From: Acidithiobacillus montserratensis
GTDB taxonomy: Bacteria; Pseudomonadota; Gammaproteobacteria; Acidithiobacillales; Acidithiobacillaceae
Assembly (NCBI RefSeq): GCF_018853465.1
Contig: NZ_JABBOU010000023.1
Coordinates: 14,898 to 78,897, forward strand
DNA length: 64,000 bases
Reading direction: 5' to 3'
The notes under the pieces are model-generated. The model was not told the origin of the DNA, did not search any database, and worked only from the letters and a program-made list of their open reading frames with translations. The position numbers were made by a program, and so were the translations under genes. Of the stretch, positions 62,351 through 64,000 are shown piece by piece; position 1 is the first letter of the stretch; each line of letters starts with the position of its first letter.

Positions 62351-63383
62351 GCCTATTCATTGGGTACTGCTGGGCGGACTCTGGTTCAATGGGCAGACCG
62401 CGCTGGCGGCAGAGTTTCCCCTGCCTGCGGCAGGCAGCAATATGGTCGGACAACTCCGGGTCGTGCTGGCCCGTCAGCAGGATACTCTGCTGGATATTGC
62501 CCGCCATTATGACGTGGGCTACAACGAAATCCGTGCAGCCAATCCGGGTGTGGATCCCTGGTTACCCGGAGCCGGCACCCGGGTGCTCGTGCCTACCGAA
62601 TACATTCTTCCGCCCAAGCCCTGGCAGGGCATCATTATCAACATTCCCGCCCGTCGCCTGTATTATTTTCCGGCAGGACAGAAGGTGGTCTACACCTTTC
62701 CGGTAGGCATTTTTCGTCCTAACTGGCCCGATCCGGTGGGCAGCACGAAAATCATTGCCAAGGTCAAAAATCCCACCTGGACGGTTCCCAAAAATATTCA
62801 GGAAGAACATGCCAAGGCTGGCGAACCCATCCCGGCATTTTTCCCGGCGGGACCCGACAACCCCATGGGTGAACTGGCGCTTGAAACCGGATGGTCGCAA
62901 ATCTTTATCCACGGCACCAACAAGCCCTGGGGCGTAGGAATGCGGGTCAGTCATGGCTGCTTCCATGTGTATCCGGAAAATGAGGTACAGTTATTCAAAA
63001 TGGTCAAGGTGGGTACGCCTGTGCGTAGTATCGACCAGCCCTATGTGGTGGGTAGCAATGGTGATGGCAACCTGTATCTGCAGAGTTTTGAACCCGTAGA
63101 GGCCTATCACAAGGGCAGTAACAATCAGCAGCGTGCAGTAGATGCCATTACTACTTTCAGCACGGCGCTGCATCAGGCCTGGACCATCAACTGGCAGCGG
63201 GTCATCAATCTGGTAGAAAAACCCAATACCGTCCCTGTGGCCATCAATATCAACACCCCGGACTTGCAGACGGTAGCCCGTCAGTTGCAGGCGCAACCCT
63301 ATGATTTTGCCCCCTACGGAGACAACGCCAATACCGCTACCCCGCCTCCGGCCCCCGTAGCCATGGGCGAATCCGCCCGGTAA
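62340..63383 (+). CDS. L,D-transpeptidase with LysM domain
   Basis: Cross-links peptidoglycan or attaches proteins to it; 347 aa. Signal peptide ends NGQTALA-AEF. LysM-like segment (about 40-90: QQDTLLDIARHYDVGYNEIRAANPGV), then a YkuD domain with HGTNKPWGVGMRVSHGC. The residue two after the catalytic Cys is His, where Arg is usual. The Ala/Pro-rich C-terminus is variable. Last gene of the run; ATG 62340 lies inside rof. Confidence 0.88.
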   Translation: MKIKPIHWVLLGGLWFNGQTALAAEFPLPAAGSNMVGQLRVVLARQQDTLLDIARHYDVGYNEIRAANPGVDPWLPGAGTRVLVPTEYILPPKPWQGIIINIPARRLYYFPAGQKVVYTFPVGIFRPNWPDPVGSTKIIAKVKNPTWTVPKNIQEEHAKAGEPIPAFFPAGPDNPMGELALETGWSQIFIHGTNKPWGVGMRVSHGCFHVYPENEVQLFKMVKVGTPVRSIDQPYVVGSNGDGNLYLQSFEPVEAYHKGSNNQQRAVDAITTFSTALHQAWTINWQRVINLVEKPNTVPVAININTPDLQTVARQLQAQPYDFAPYGDNANTATPPPAPVAMGESAR

Positions 63384-63413
63384 AAAGGAGAGAGGGAGTG
63401 TTGAAAAAAGTGC

Positions 63414-63442
63414 TTGCACACCCCCGGACCCCCATGTATAGT
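63414..63442 (+). promoter_or_regulatory. rRNA operon promoter P1
   Basis: TTGCAC (63414-63419), 17-bp spacer, TATAGT (63437-63442), then a GC-rich discriminator GCGCTC that is typical of stringently controlled rRNA promoters. An A-rich tract (GAAAAAAG, 63403-63410) just upstream could be an UP element. Confidence 0.7.
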
Positions 63443-63496
63443 GCGCTCTCTCGACGGGGCAGCGGTCCTGAAAGAGAGCGACAAAGCAGAAAGGTA

Positions 63497-63526
63497 TTGA
63501 CAGTAAAATAGCTTACCTCGTATGAT
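63497..63526 (+). promoter_or_regulatory. second promoter ahead of tRNA-fMet
   Basis: TTGACA (63497-63502) and TATGAT (63521-63526), spacer 18 bp. Initiation would fall about 6 bp before the tRNA. Acts in tandem with P1. Confidence 0.65.
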
Positions 63527-63538
63527 TGTCGACCCTGT

Positions 63539-63615
<77 letters not shown>

Positions 63616-63637
63616 AGATTTCGCAGTAAGCAGTTTC

Positions 63638-63648
63638 GTTCTTTCACA
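63638..63648 (+). promoter_or_regulatory. boxA-like antitermination site
   Basis: GTTCTTTCACA matches 9 of 11 bases of the E. coli rRNA boxA core GCTCTTTAACA. It is in the expected place between the promoters and the 16S gene and would bind NusB-S10. Confidence 0.5.
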
Positions 63649-63740
63649 GCCGAGTGGAGATGTGTGGGGTTTAGGCTCTAGGTATTGATAGTGCGTTTAA
63701 GGACGGGCTATTGGTACTGGAAGTTGAACAAATTGTATGG

Positions 63741-64000
63741 ATTGAACTTAAGAGTTTGATCCTGGCTCAGATTGAACGCTGGCGGCATGCCTAACACATG
63801 CAAGTCGAACGGTAACAGGTCTTCGGATGCTGACGAGTGGCGGACGGGTGAGTAACGCGTAGGAATCTGTCTTTGAGTGGGGGACAACCCAGGGAAACTT
63901 GGGCTAATACCGCATAAGCCCTGAGGGGGAAAGCGGGGGATCTTCGGACCTCGCGCTGGAAGAGGAGCCTACGTCTGATTAGCTAGTTGGTAGGGTAAAG
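63741..64000 (+). rRNA. 16S ribosomal RNA, 5' portion
   Basis: Begins near ATTGAACTTAAGAGTTTGATCCTGGCTCAG, the universal 5' end, and continues with AACACATGCAAGTCGAACGG and the V1-V2 region to the right edge (260 nt). The sequence AACAGGTCTTCGGATGCTGA resembles Acidithiobacillus 16S. The exact 5' end is approximate; the rest of the operon is outside the window. Confidence 0.95.

Overview
The window is chromosomal DNA of an Acidithiobacillus-like chemolithoautotroph. The partial 16S rRNA at the right edge has the helix-6 region (AACAGGTCTTCGG) I associate with that genus. An Iro-type high-potential iron-sulfur protein, a CbbR-like regulator, a DabAB inorganic-carbon pump and glutathione-based oxidant defence fit an acidophilic CO2 fixer. 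The species cannot be fixed from this sequence alone.

Layout. (1) 1-22749: the end of rpoB, then rpoC, and the fused str, S10, spc and alpha operons (rpsL to rplQ), including secY, adk, infA, rpmJ and rpoA. A near-consensus promoter precedes rpsL and a perfect 12-bp-stem terminator follows rplQ. (2) 22807-30879: the HiPIP gene, dut-coaBC, radC-dgkA, two small envelope-type proteins (DUF948, YtxH), a DsrE-like sulfur carrier, hpt-mtnP purine salvage, and a peroxiredoxin-glutaredoxin fusion with glutathione reductase. (3) 30965-36127: an accessory island. It holds a broken higB beside an intact higA, an AT-rich four-gene operon of unknown function (lipoprotein, membrane-anchored Mrr-like nuclease, CFI-box protein, exported Cys-containing protein), a PIN/RHH toxin-antitoxin pair, and remnants of an IS1634-type element. 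(4) 36128-43624: a carbon-uptake locus with a CbbR-like regulator and dabB-dabA, separated by an SDR/AraC pair and an extremely AT-rich promoter region. (5) 43579-51316: serB-mfd, then divergently ispD-ispF-truD, and a metal-responsive merR-copZ pair with a typical 20-bp-spacer promoter. (6) 51304-55360: trxB-smr, arsH, and an amino-acid permease with a clear palindromic operator. (7) 55464-63383: a tightly packed seven-gene run ftsK-lolA-fadL-rarA-serS-rof-ldt. (8) 63414-64000: tandem rRNA-type promoters, tRNA-fMet, a boxA-like site and the start of 16S rRNA.

How it works together. Most of the window is growth machinery: transcription, translation, secretion, DNA repair, isoprenoid, CoA and dUTP metabolism. 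The lifestyle-specific parts are the HiPIP, the DAB bicarbonate pump under probable CbbR control, the DsrE-like protein, the glutathione/thioredoxin enzymes, and metal and arsenic handling. The best candidates for undescribed biology are the four-gene AT-rich operon at 31.6-33.8 kb and the unassigned operators in front of the permease and trxB. No CRISPR array and no replication origin were seen.
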